This document shows, piece after piece, positions 9,050-17,307 of a stretch of 64,000 nucleotides of DNA. Location of the stretch: contig NZ_CP097800.1 of NCBI RefSeq assembly GCF_000612545.2, positions 5,840,501-5,904,500 on the forward strand, in the 5' to 3' direction. Each line of letters opens with the position of its first letter. Position 1 is the stretch's first letter. The notes below the pieces were generated by a model. The model was not told the DNA's origin. It did no database searches and worked only from the letters and a program-made list of their open reading frames with translations. The position numbers and the translations under genes were made by a program. Source of the DNA: Streptomyces sp. PCS3-D2 (GTDB lineage Bacteria; Actinomycetota; Actinomycetes; Streptomycetales; Streptomycetaceae).

Positions 9050-9939
9050 GTGTTCTGTCCGGGGAGGCCGGCGGCGCGGACGGCCGACAGGGCCGCCCGC
9101 ACGCTCGCCTCGATGTCGCGGATCGGGTAGATCACCTCGCGCACCGTGCGGTCGCGGTCCACGACCAGGGTCAGCCGCTTGATCCGGCTCACTCCCGCCG
9201 CGCGGAACGTCGGCAGGCGCAGCGCGGCCGTCAGGCCCAGATCGGCGTCCGAGAGGAGCGGGAAGCGCAGCAGCTCGTGCTCCGCGAACTCCCGCTGTTC
9301 GTCGGGGCGCTGCGTCGAGACCCCGTGCACGGTGGCGCCGGCGGCCGTGAACTCGGCGAGCTGGTCGCGGTACGTGCAGGACTCGAACGTGCACCCTTTG
9401 GCGCCCGGGATCCCGCCCCAGCCGGGTGGGTAGGACTCGGCCCGCGCGTAGGCGCCGGGGAAGAAGTACAGGACCGTGAACGCGGTGTCCGCCACCGGGT
9501 CGCTGAGCCCGCCGAATCGGTCCGGCAGCAGCAGCGGCGGCACGCGGGTGCCCCGCAGTGCGTGCACCCGTTCCGCCTCGTGCGATGCCTCGTCGGTCGT
9601 CGCCGTCATCTCTCCCTCTCCCAGGACCCAGGTGTCACCCCAGTCCTGGAGGGCCACCAGGACCGGCAGCAGCCCCCGCCCGCGCGGGGTCAGCCGGTAC
9701 TCGTGCCGCACCGGACGTTCCTGGTACGGCTCCCGCGACAGCACCCCGGCCTCGACGAGCAGCTTCAGCCGCTCCGCGAGCACCTTGCGGGACACGCCCA
9801 GCTCGCGCTGGAGCTCGTCGAAGCGGTGCAGGCCGCGTGCCGCGTCGCGCACGATCAGCAGCGTCCACCAGTCGCCCACCACGTCGAGGGCCTGGGCGAT
9901 GGCGCAGTCCGCGTCGCCGAGGTGTGTGCGCTGGGCCAT
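9046..9939 (-). CDS. HxlR-type regulator fused to a PrxQ/Bcp-like peroxiredoxin
   Basis: The 297-residue protein joins two domains in one open frame. Residues ~8-105 are an HxlR winged helix (CAIAQALDVVGDWWTLLIVRD, FDELQRELGVSRKVLAERLK, RHEYRLTPRG), with an N-terminal Cys at about residue 12 where HxlR redox sensors carry theirs. Residues ~130-290 are a thioredoxin-fold peroxiredoxin with GCTFESCTYRDQ, the Bcp/PrxQ peroxidatic and nearby Cys arrangement, and the strand LTLVVDRDRTVREV. An AAGGAGC site precedes the ATG. It is divergent from an MFS pump, with strong palindromes between. Inference: a one-component redox switch whose own peroxidase domain may sense or remove the oxidant. Confidence 0.85.
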   Translation of the reverse strand: MAQRTHLGDADCAIAQALDVVGDWWTLLIVRDAARGLHRFDELQRELGVSRKVLAERLKLLVEAGVLSREPYQERPVRHEYRLTPRGRGLLPVLVALQDWGDTWVLGEGEMTATTDEASHEAERVHALRGTRVPPLLLPDRFGGLSDPVADTAFTVLYFFPGAYARAESYPPGWGGIPGAKGCTFESCTYRDQLAEFTAAGATVHGVSTQRPDEQREFAEHELLRFPLLSDADLGLTAALRLPTFRAAGVSRIKRLTLVVDRDRTVREVIYPIRDIEASVRAALSAVRAAGLPGQNT

Positions 9940-9968
9940 GGGAGCTCCTTTGTCCGTTGACCCAAGGC

Positions 9969-10008
9969 TGTCATGCTGACATAGTCCGTTCCCAAAGGGA
10001 ACTTACTA
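9969..10008. promoter_or_regulatory. Paired palindromes between HxlR-Prx and MFS genes
   Basis: Two perfect inverted repeats lie side by side. TGTCA-TGC-TGACA covers 9969-9981. GTTCCC-AAA-GGGAAC covers 9988-10002 and is flanked by symmetric TAGT and ACTA at two bases distance, making a 27-bp dyad from 9982 to 10008. Dimeric HxlR proteins bind such dyads, so this is the probable operator for both divergent genes. Confidence 0.7.
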
Positions 10009-10031
10009 GTCTGAGGTGGGGGGACACGGGT

Positions 10032-11264
10032 GTGCTGCAGGGGTTCAAGGACATACCGAGGGTCGTGTGGCTGCTGGCCGCGGGGGTCTTCGTCAACGCC
10101 GTCGTCAGCTTCACCTTCGTCTTCGTCTTCCTCTACCTGACCGGCCCGCGGGGACTCGACGCCGCCCAGGCCGGCCTCGTCAGCGGCATCAGCGGGCTCG
10201 GTCTGGTCGCGGGAAACTTCAGCGGCGGCTGGTACGGGGACCGCTTCGGCCACCGCCGGGTGCTCCTCGCCGCCGCCACGCTCGGCGGACTGGCCCTCGC
10301 GGCCTTCCCGCTGCTGCCCACTCCGCTCCTCTTCCTGGCCATGCCGGTGGCCCAGTACGCCTCCGGCGTGATCCGGGCCGCCAACTCCGCACTCGTCGCG
10401 GTCGTCGTCCCGGAGGGGGGCCGCCGCCAGGCCTTCGCCCTCGTGCGCTGCGCGTCCAACGGCGGCTTCACCCTCGGGCCTCCGCTGGGCGCCCTGATCG
10501 CGACCGGACTCTCCTACGACTGGCTCTTCGTCGCCGACGGCGCCGGAACCCTGTTCTTCGCCCTGTGGACCGCCCGCGTCGTCCCGGCACGCGGCGCCGG
10601 GCGCCGGACCTCCGCGGCCCCGGACGGGGGTCGGGGCCGCGGACTCGTCGCCGAACTGCGCTCCCGGCCCGCGCTGCTGGTGCTGCTCGGCGCGATCCTG
10701 GTGACCGACGTCGTCTACCGCCAGCAGTACTCCACCTTCCCCGTCTTCCTCGCCGACCACGGCCTGGACCCGCGCGCCTTCGGCCTCGTGATCGCCCTCA
10801 ACGGCGGGGTGATCCTCCTGTTGGAGCTGCCCGCCGCCGCGGCCCTGCGCGAGCGGCCGGCGCTGCCGGTGATCGCCGCCGGGCTGGTGCTGGTCGGCGC
10901 CGGGTACGCGGCACTGCTGCTCGGCGCGGGCGTCGCGACCGCCGTGGCGATGATGGTCCTGCTGAGCCTCGGGGAGATCCTCTACAAGACGACCGCCACC
11001 GCGTACGTCGCCGACGAGTCGCCCGAGCACGCCGTCGGACGGTTCCAGAGCCTGTACGCGGGGATCTCGGTCAGCGGGGTCGTCATCGGCCCGCCGCTGG
11101 GCGGAGCGCTGTACTCGGCCGCGCCCGGGCTGCTGTGGCCGCTGTGCGCCGGGCTTGCGGGCGCGGCGGGCGCGGCGGTGCTGTACGCCTGGGCCCGTCC
11201 GCGGCGACACGAGGCCCGACCGGCACATGAGACCGGTTCGCAACCTCAGGCCGTCGCCGGTTAG
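10032..11264 (+). CDS. MFS transporter (drug efflux type)
   Basis: This 410-residue, ~12-helix membrane protein has the MFS motif A-like loop GGWYGDRFGHRRVLL after helix 2. The N-terminus VLQGFKDIPRVVWLLAAGVFVNAVVSF fits a GTG start at 10032, preceded by a GA-rich ribosome-binding site; the frame extends upstream through the divergent HxlR gene and is not used there. Its position opposite the HxlR-peroxiredoxin gene suggests export of a redox-active or toxic compound. Substrate not predictable. Confidence 0.88.
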   Translation: MLQGFKDIPRVVWLLAAGVFVNAVVSFTFVFVFLYLTGPRGLDAAQAGLVSGISGLGLVAGNFSGGWYGDRFGHRRVLLAAATLGGLALAAFPLLPTPLLFLAMPVAQYASGVIRAANSALVAVVVPEGGRRQAFALVRCASNGGFTLGPPLGALIATGLSYDWLFVADGAGTLFFALWTARVVPARGAGRRTSAAPDGGRGRGLVAELRSRPALLVLLGAILVTDVVYRQQYSTFPVFLADHGLDPRAFGLVIALNGGVILLLELPAAAALRERPALPVIAAGLVLVGAGYAALLLGAGVATAVAMMVLLSLGEILYKTTATAYVADESPEHAVGRFQSLYAGISVSGVVIGPPLGGALYSAAPGLLWPLCAGLAGAAGAAVLYAWARPRRHEARPAHETGSQPQAVAG

Positions 11265-11273
11265 GTTTCGGGC

Positions 11274-12254
11274 ATGACTGCTACGCGTACCACCGGCGCC
11301 GTCGCCGCCGGACTTGCCACCATCACCGCCGACGGCACCGTCCTCGACACCTGGTTCCCCGCCCCCGAGCTGGTCGCCGAGCCCGGCCCGGCCGGCACCG
11401 AGCGCCTCACCGCCGAGCAGGCCGTGGAGCACCTCGGCGCCGCCGCGGCCAAGGCGATCCGTACGGACGCGGTCCGCGGCGTCGAGGTCGTAGCCGTCCG
11501 CACGGTGATCGCCTCCCTTGAGGACAAGCCGCTGGACGCGCACGACGCGTACCTGCGCCTGCACCTGCTCAGCCACCGCCTGGTCAAGCCGCACGGCCAG
11601 AACCTCGACGGCGTCTTCGGCCTGCTGACCAACGTCGCCTGGACCTCTCTGGGCCCGGTCGCCGTCGACCAGGTCGAGACCGTCCGCCTCAACGCCCGCG
11701 CCGAGGGCCTGCACCTCCAGGTCACCTCGATCGACAAGTTCCCGCGGATGACCGACTACGTCGCCCCCAAGGGCGTGCGCATCGCCGACGCCGACCGCGT
11801 CCGGCTCGGCGCGCACCTCGCCGAGGGCACCACCGTCATGCACGAGGGCTTCGTCAACTTCAACGCCGGCACCCTGGGCACCTCCATGGTCGAAGGCCGC
11901 ATTTCCGCGGGCGTCGTCGTCGGCGACGGCTCCGACATCGGCGGCGGCGCCTCCACCATGGGCACCCTCTCGGGCGGCGGCAAGCAGATCATCTCGATCG
12001 GCGAGCGCACCCTGATCGGCGCCGAGGCGGGCATCGGCATCGCCCTCGGCAACGAGTGCGTGGTCGAGGCCGGCCTCTACGTCACCGCCGGCACCCGCGT
12101 CACCCTGCCGGACGGCCAGGTCGTCAAGGCCCTGGAGCTCTCCGGCGCCGACAACATCCTCTTCCGCCGCAACTCGGTGACCGGTGCCGTCGAGGCCCGC
12201 CCGTACAAGGCCAACTGGGGCGGCCTGAACGAGGTCCTGCACAGCCACAACTGA
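11274..12254 (+). CDS. dapD: Tetrahydrodipicolinate N-succinyltransferase (actinobacterial DapD)
   Basis: DapD transfers succinate from succinyl-CoA to tetrahydrodipicolinate in lysine and meso-diaminopimelate synthesis. The 326-residue length and sequence match the long actinobacterial form, with a left-handed parallel beta-helix (hexapeptide repeats such as [44 protein letters not shown]) in the C-terminal half. The ATG is 9 bp after the MFS stop with no good ribosome-binding site; a TAGGTT hexamer at 11262-11267 is correctly placed for a leaderless transcript, so dapD may have its own promoter. Confidence 0.95.
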   Translation: MTATRTTGAVAAGLATITADGTVLDTWFPAPELVAEPGPAGTERLTAEQAVEHLGAAAAKAIRTDAVRGVEVVAVRTVIASLEDKPLDAHDAYLRLHLLSHRLVKPHGQNLDGVFGLLTNVAWTSLGPVAVDQVETVRLNARAEGLHLQVTSIDKFPRMTDYVAPKGVRIADADRVRLGAHLAEGTTVMHEGFVNFNAGTLGTSMVEGRISAGVVVGDGSDIGGGASTMGTLSGGGKQIISIGERTLIGAEAGIGIALGNECVVEAGLYVTAGTRVTLPDGQVVKALELSGADNILFRRNSVTGAVEARPYKANWGGLNEVLHSHN

Positions 12255-12281
12255 TCACCGGCGGCCGTACCCGTCGCGCAG

Positions 12282-12320
12282 CGCCCTCCCCGAGCCGCCG
12301 TGGCCCGCCGGGAGGGCGCC
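12282..12320 (+). terminator. Terminator after dapD
   Basis: GCGCCCTCCC (12282-12291) and GGGAGGGCGC (12311-12320) form a 10-bp perfect stem with a 19-nt loop, 28 bp after the dapD stop, followed by TTGG. Confidence 0.7.
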
Positions 12321-12389
12321 TTGGCGTGGGCAGGGCCGGGCGGTGCGGCGCGCGGGGCGCGCGGGGTGCGGCCCGGGTGCCGCAGGCGC

Positions 12390-12644
12390 TCAGTGCAGGG
12401 GCATCCGGCGGATCAGGCCCGCGAAGGCCTGCTCCTCGGCCTCGGTCAGCTGGACCGACTCCATCGGGTGCGTGGCCGAGGTGCGCTGGGCCGGGATCAT
12501 CGGCAGTGCCTCGGCCGCGGCGGGCTCCGGCCGGTGGATGCGGCTGTCCCACAGCGTGTGGCCCAGGCCGACCACCCAGACGAGCGCTGCCGCGAACAGG
12601 ACGGCGAGACCGGTTTCCTGGGCGAGGGCGATCGAGGGGAACAC
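12390..12644 (-). CDS. Small single-pass membrane protein, unknown function
   Basis: The 84-residue protein starts at a GTG with a textbook GGAGG seven bases upstream, which decides the start against longer alternatives. It has one membrane segment (LAVLFAAALVWVVGLGHTLW, residues ~13-32) and a cytoplasmic tail rich in Ala, Pro and Glu ending LTEAEEQAFAGLIRRMPLH. No family is recognised. It stands alone between dapD and an acetyltransferase gene. Confidence 0.65.
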   Translation of the reverse strand: MFPSIALAQETGLAVLFAAALVWVVGLGHTLWDSRIHRPEPAAAEALPMIPAQRTSATHPMESVQLTEAEEQAFAGLIRRMPLH

Positions 12645-12795
12645 CAGGATCCTCCAGGGATGCGGGCGGCGCGTGCGACGGGCCGGGACAAGATCGGGCG
12701 TGCAGACACTCAACACCACAACCGGTCGATTCGGTAGGGATGTGGCGAGCGTCACGCCAGGGTCGAAAGTCCCCATCTTGCCCGGGGTCCGCCCG

Positions 12796-13281
12796 TCACG
12801 GCCGTTCCAGCGGCAGCTTGAACCCCTCGTGGCTGCGCGCGAAGCCCAGCCGCTCGTAGAAGCGGTGGGCCGCCGTGCGCCGCTTGCTGCTGGTGAGCTG
12901 GACCAGGCCGCAGCCGAGCCCGCGGGCCCGCTCGACGGCCAGCCGCATCAGCTCCGCGCCCAACCCTTCGCCCCGCCGGTCCGCGCGGACCCGTACGGCC
13001 TCCACCAGGGCACGCTCCCGACCGCCCCGGCCCAGACCCGGTATGTACGTCAGCTGCAGGCAGCCGAGGATCACCTCGCCCCTCTCCGCATCCACAGCCG
13101 TATCCGCATCCCGGTCCGTGAGGACCAGCATCTCGTTGCGGGCGTCCGACTCGATCGCGGCGAAGGCCCGCTCGTGCTCCTCGCTGACCACCGTCGCGGC
13201 CGGGTCGAGAACCCGGTCCTCGTCGGCGAGCAGGGCGAGTACGGCCGGAAGGTCACGGCGGGTGGCGACACGGAAGATCAT
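12796..13281 (-). CDS. GNAT-family N-acetyltransferase
   Basis: The 161-residue protein has the GNAT acetyl-CoA fold: VILGCLQLTYIPGLG (strand 4), ALVEAVRVRADRRGEGLGAELMR (motif A with RRGEGLG pyrophosphate loop, residues ~95-120) and HRFYERLGFARSHEGFKL at the end. The ATG at 13281 is the first Met of the family-like N-terminus MIFRVATRRDLPAVL. The substrate cannot be told from sequence. It ends 48 bp before a small minus-strand gene start. Confidence 0.87.
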   Translation of the reverse strand: MIFRVATRRDLPAVLALLADEDRVLDPAATVVSEEHERAFAAIESDARNEMLVLTDRDADTAVDAERGEVILGCLQLTYIPGLGRGGRERALVEAVRVRADRRGEGLGAELMRLAVERARGLGCGLVQLTSSKRRTAAHRFYERLGFARSHEGFKLPLERP

Positions 13282-13346
13282 GACGGGATTGTGGCAGGGG
13301 ACCGGCCGGGACGGCGGCCGGGCCCCTGGCCCTCCTGCCGTCCGGG

Positions 13347-15188
13347 TTACGGGCGGAAGCGCAGCACCTGCGGGTCGTGGTCGCTGTTCTGGGCAGCGAA
13401 CTCGGCGTTGATGTGCACGCTGTCGTACGTGAACTTCTCGATGGCCGGGCTGGTCAGGATCTGGTCCAGCACCTGCGCGTTGCCCTGGTAGACGTACGAG
13501 TAACGCTCGGACTTCGGCAGCGACTTGATGGCCGGGTACAGCGCCCCGCCGTCCGCCAGGGCCTCGGTGGTCGCGGAGAACTCGAAGTCGTTGATGTCGC
13601 CCAGGACGAGGACGTTGGCGTTCTTGTCCTCTGCCAGGATCTGCTTCACGAAGCCGTTCACGGCCTGCGCCTGGAGCAGCCGCTTGGTCTCCGAGGAACG
13701 CAGCGGCGGCTGGTGGTGCGAGGTCAGGCTCTCGTCGCCGCCCTTCGAACCGAAGTGGTTGGCGATCACGAAGACCGTCTTGCCGCGGAAGACGAACTCG
13801 CCGGCGAGCGGCTTGCGGCTGTCGGCCCACGCCGGGTTCGCCGGGTCGACGCGGCCGGGGGAGTGGGTCAGGTGGGTCTTGCCGTTCTCCTTGACCACGC
13901 CCGTCGCCGTCACCGCGTCGCCGGGGGCGCGCTCGGTGAAGGAGACCCGCGCCGGGTTGAAGAGGAACACCTGGCGGATGTTGCCGCCGGGCTCGCCGCC
14001 GTCCTTCTTGTCCTGGGGGTCGACGCTCCGCCACTGGTAGGACGGGCCGCCCGCCGCCGCGATGGCAGCGGTGAACTTCGTGAGCGTCTGCTCGGCCGAG
14101 ACCGTGCCGTCGTTCTTGGCGCCGTTGTCGTCCTGGATCTCCTCCAGGGCGAGGATGTCGGGGGAGGACAGGTTCTCGACGACGGCCTTCGCCAGCGCGT
14201 CGAACTTCTCCTGCGGGTCCGTCGGGTCGAGGTTCTCGACGTTGTAGGTGGCCACCGCGAGCTCCTGCTGGGCCTGCGGCTTGGTCTTCTCGGGGGCGAT
14301 GGGGCCCGCCTTGACGGTACCGAGGGTGCGGGCCACCAGCGTGTAGCCGCCGAACTTGTTGAAGTCCAGCGGGCCTTGCGTGGTCCCGGTCAGCTTGTCG
14401 CCCACGTTGGCCACGGGGAAGGGCTGCTCGGCGATCGGCGCGAGCTGCTGGATCTGCAGGCGCCCGGTGTTCTGGGATTCGTAGGAGCCGTAGATGGTGC
14501 CGCCGCGCCTGGCGGTGTTCTCCCAGCCCTTGACCGTGACCCAGAGCTCGGAGTACGGGTCGGTGGCGCCGACGACGCGCGAGGTGCCGATCTTGACGTT
14601 CATGCCCTCAAGGGACTCGTAGTAGTCCAGGGCGTAGCGCGAGGGCTCCAGCGTCAGGCCGTTGATGCTGCCGCCGGCGGCCGGGTCGCCGGCCGGGGTG
14701 TACTCGGCGGGCACCGTGTACTCGTTGATCGCGGTGGCCTCGGGCAACGCGTTGCCGGAGGAGACCACGGTGACCGTCGGCTTGGAGATCTGGGTCACCG
14801 ACTGGTTGCCGGAGCTCACGCCGCCGGGGATGTACTCGCCGACCGTGCCGTCGACCTTCACCGCGTCGCCCACGGCGACGGTCGGGACGGAGCTGGTGAA
14901 GACGAAGATGCCCTCACTCGTCGCGTCGTTGTCGTCGGCGTCGGGGTCCTGGATCCAGAAACCGCGCGAGCCGTAGGTCCGCACGCCCGTCACGATGCCC
15001 TCGACGCCGGCCACCTGCTGGCCGTTGAGCGGGGATATCCGGGTGGTGCCCTGGATGTCGTGGATGCGGACCGGGTCGGCGGACGCCGCGCCCTCGGCCG
15101 CGTCGGCGGAGCCCGCGAGCAGGCCGGTGGCCAGCGCGGAGGCGACGAGGGCCGCGACGGCGGCGGAGCGGGGATGCGAGGAGCGCAT
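13347..15188 (-). CDS. Secreted endonuclease/exonuclease/phosphatase-family nuclease
   Basis: The 613-residue exported protein has a Sec signal peptide (MRSS..., hydrophobic core, cleavage near SADAAEG at residue ~31). Residues ~40-160 form an OB-like or lamin-tail-like region (VAGVEGIVTGVRTYGSRGFWIQD) seen in ExeM/NucH-type nucleases. Residues ~315-610 are the EEP catalytic domain with ATYNVENLDP, ILALEEIQD (metal Glu), VIANHFGSKGGDES, VLVLGDINDFEF and the terminal SDHDPQVLRF. It probably degrades extracellular DNA or phosphodiesters for phosphate or carbon. Its strong promoter lies 100-125 bp upstream. Confidence 0.92.
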   Translation of the reverse strand: MRSSHPRSAAVAALVASALATGLLAGSADAAEGAASADPVRIHDIQGTTRISPLNGQQVAGVEGIVTGVRTYGSRGFWIQDPDADDNDATSEGIFVFTSSVPTVAVGDAVKVDGTVGEYIPGGVSSGNQSVTQISKPTVTVVSSGNALPEATAINEYTVPAEYTPAGDPAAGGSINGLTLEPSRYALDYYESLEGMNVKIGTSRVVGATDPYSELWVTVKGWENTARRGGTIYGSYESQNTGRLQIQQLAPIAEQPFPVANVGDKLTGTTQGPLDFNKFGGYTLVARTLGTVKAGPIAPEKTKPQAQQELAVATYNVENLDPTDPQEKFDALAKAVVENLSSPDILALEEIQDDNGAKNDGTVSAEQTLTKFTAAIAAAGGPSYQWRSVDPQDKKDGGEPGGNIRQVFLFNPARVSFTERAPGDAVTATGVVKENGKTHLTHSPGRVDPANPAWADSRKPLAGEFVFRGKTVFVIANHFGSKGGDESLTSHHQPPLRSSETKRLLQAQAVNGFVKQILAEDKNANVLVLGDINDFEFSATTEALADGGALYPAIKSLPKSERYSYVYQGNAQVLDQILTSPAIEKFTYDSVHINAEFAAQNSDHDPQVLRFRP

Positions 15189-15283
15189 GGTCAGGAAACT
15201 CCGGTGTGGGAGAAGGGCAGGAAGAGGCTGCGAACAGCGAAATCTGTGGGGGGTTGGTCAGCCCCCGAACGTCTACGCGCGTC

Positions 15284-15313
15284 AATTTCCTGTGTTGCCA
15301 GCAAAGTTGTCAA
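15284..15313 (-). promoter_or_regulatory. Promoter of the secreted nuclease gene
   Basis: Read leftward, a perfect TTGACA (-35, complement of 15308-15313) is followed after 18 bp by GAAATT (-10-like, complement of 15284-15289). The 15189-15565 intergenic region otherwise holds no credible gene. Confidence 0.5.
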
Positions 15314-15493
15314 GCCCTCCAGGGGAGACGGCGGCCGACTGTGGGATGAACCAACGGCGATGGCCCGCCGGGCACGCCCGATATGCGTCTACGCTGGGTC
15401 GCCGTACGACGGCCACGGCTGTCATCTGCGCCACATCCGCCATGCCCGCCCTGCCCCGTCATGTCGGCCATGTCGCCGGTAATCGGGCGCGTA

Positions 15494-15523
15494 TGACGGT
15501 TCGGCCGCCCGGCCGAACCGTCA
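15494..15523. terminator. Perfect hairpin with no assigned transcript
   Basis: TGACGGTTCGGCC (15494-15506) and its exact complement (15511-15523) form a 13-bp stem with a GCCC loop. It has the shape of a Streptomyces terminator but lies upstream of a rightward gene and behind the start of a leftward one, so no annotated gene ends here. It may close a small RNA from 15314-15490, or act in the leader of the gene at 15566. Confidence 0.55.
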
Positions 15524-15565
15524 CGGCCTGCCCTTCACCACCGCGTCCGCGAGGAGACCGTTCCC

Positions 15566-17059
15566 ATGTCCGCTGAGTCGCACCCCACACTGCCGCCGGT
15601 ACGGCTGCACTCCGATGCGGAGCTGGCGCGCGACGCCCTCGGTGCCCCGCTGTTCGCGCGAGCCGTGCGACTGGCCCGCTGGGCAGGGCCCGCCACCCGT
15701 GTCGGTGCCGCCGGCGAACTGGCGGCCGACCAGCTTCCCGGAGCCGCCGCCCACCTCGGCCTCGACGCGGCTGACGAGGACTCGGCCGGGGACGCGAGCC
15801 AGGCCTGGCGGGTGGCCGTGGACACCGGCCTGGTGGACGTGACGGAGCCGGAGGAGGACGCGGACGGTGAAGGGGTCGCCGAGGGGGAGGCGGGCGAGGG
15901 CCCGTACGGCACGGCCGTGCCCGGCGAGGACCTGGCGCTGGTCACGGGCGGGGCGCCCGGCGACGTGCTCGACCTGTGGCGGGCGGCTCTGGAGGCGGTG
16001 CTCGCCGACGCCGCCGTGCCCGACCTGGAGGACCTGGTCGACGCGGTGGACACGGACGGGGGAATCGACTTCGACCGGCTGGACTGGAACCCGGGCCGCG
16101 AGGCGGACTTCCTCGACGAGGCCCTCGCCCACCTCTACCTGCTCACCGCCGCAGAGGGCGGCACGGCGGACCGGCCAATTCCGCTTCCGGTGTTGGCCGC
16201 GTCGATGGTCGCGCCCGACGGAATGGGCGAGCCGAGCGACGCCGTCCTGGAGCAGGTCTCGGACGCGATGATGCGCCTCGACGACCAGTTCCGGCAGCTG
16301 GCACCGATCGGACTGGTGGAATTCCGCCCCGTCGACGAGGAGCTGATGGCGCAGGTCGACGAGGACGGGCCGCTCGGCGAGCCGGAGGGGGACGAGGACG
16401 TCTCCCGCTACGGCATGGTCCGCCTGACCCCGCTCGGCCTCTACGGGATCCGCGCCCGGATGCTGGAGGCGGGAGTGGCGGCCCCCGCCCTCGGTGAACT
16501 GGCCGCGAAGGGAGCCGACGCACTCCTCGACGGCGTCGCCTCCTACCCCGAGCGCACGGCGCAGGCCGAGATCGAGCAGTGGATGGCGGACCGCGAGCCC
16601 GCCGCCGCGGTCGCCGAACTGCTGGCCGCCGCACGCGGGGACGACGAGGGCGGACCGCTGCGCCGGCTGCGCTGCCAGCAGGCCCTCGCGCTGGCCGGCC
16701 CGGAGGCCGAGCCGGTGGTCCGCTCGGTCCTGGACGAGGCGGAGCTCGGCGGTCTGGCCCGGGTCTGGCTGGCGGAGCACGGGGCGGCCGACGTACCGGC
16801 GCCCGCCCCGGAGATGGTGTTCTGGCTGACCGTCGACACGATCGCGGCGCAGCTCGCAGCGGACGGCGAGACCGAGGAGCTACCCCTTCTGATGGAGACC
16901 CTGACCGCACATCACACGGGCTTCTTCGACCGGGTGTGGCGCGTCGAGCACCCCTCGACCGTACGGGTCCTGGAGGCGATGGGCCGGCTACACCCGGACC
17001 CGAAGACCGCGAAGGAGGCCCGCAGGGCCGCGTTCAAGGCGCGCTCCCGCAAGCCCTGA
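15566..17059 (+). CDS. Conserved protein of unknown function, paralogue of the 45167-46591 product
   Basis: No named family is recognised. The 497-residue soluble protein is acidic, helical and Ala/Glu-rich. Residues ~25-50 (LFARAVRLARWAGPATRVGAAGEL) look like a winged-helix-like start; the last ~150 residues show HEAT-like paired helices (EAEPVVRSVLDEAELGGLARVWLAEHG, HPSTVRVLEAMGRLHPDPKTAKEARRAAFKA). The same pattern recurs in the product of 45167-46591, so the two are paralogues. A GAGGAGACC site precedes the ATG. There are no signal or membrane segments. Guess only: a regulatory or scaffold protein. Confidence 0.85.
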   Translation: MSAESHPTLPPVRLHSDAELARDALGAPLFARAVRLARWAGPATRVGAAGELAADQLPGAAAHLGLDAADEDSAGDASQAWRVAVDTGLVDVTEPEEDADGEGVAEGEAGEGPYGTAVPGEDLALVTGGAPGDVLDLWRAALEAVLADAAVPDLEDLVDAVDTDGGIDFDRLDWNPGREADFLDEALAHLYLLTAAEGGTADRPIPLPVLAASMVAPDGMGEPSDAVLEQVSDAMMRLDDQFRQLAPIGLVEFRPVDEELMAQVDEDGPLGEPEGDEDVSRYGMVRLTPLGLYGIRARMLEAGVAAPALGELAAKGADALLDGVASYPERTAQAEIEQWMADREPAAAVAELLAAARGDDEGGPLRRLRCQQALALAGPEAEPVVRSVLDEAELGGLARVWLAEHGAADVPAPAPEMVFWLTVDTIAAQLAADGETEELPLLMETLTAHHTGFFDRVWRVEHPSTVRVLEAMGRLHPDPKTAKEARRAAFKARSRKP

Positions 17060-17222
17060 GAGCTCGGATCGTGGCCGGTCCGCGGCCGGTCCGGGGGCCG
17101 ACCCGGGTCCGGTCGTGGCCGGGTCCGGGGGCCCTCGCCGAGCGCTGGCGACAATGCGCCGTTCCTGGGCCGGAGCTGGCCATTCCGTCGACGGGCAAGG
17201 GGCCGGTATCTCTTCGTGGGTA

Positions 17223-17244
17223 ATTCAGCCGCCGTTCACGTGCG
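17223..17244 (+). promoter_or_regulatory. Candidate PHO box upstream of phoX
   Basis: Two adjacent 11-nt units, ATTCAGCCGCC and GTTCACGTGCG, resemble the PhoP direct-repeat unit (consensus beginning GTTCACC). They lie 64 bp before the phosphatase start. The second unit is good through GTTCAC; the first is weaker. The phosphatase function makes PhoP control likely. Confidence 0.5.
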
Positions 17245-17307
17245 GGCGGGAGCGTGTGCGCCGACGACCGCACGACAGGCGCACCACTCCCCACCCCTGG
17301 AGACCTG

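Noticed and set aside
15189-15565. Plus-strand open frame reaching into the gap before the 15566 gene
   Set aside because: The product is low complexity and lacks a ribosome-binding site; only promoter and hairpin signals are supported.
17060-17307. Degenerate GC repeats (GGTCCGGGGGCC-like, two copies) before phoX
   Set aside because: Short and imperfect; explainable by composition, with no sign of an array.
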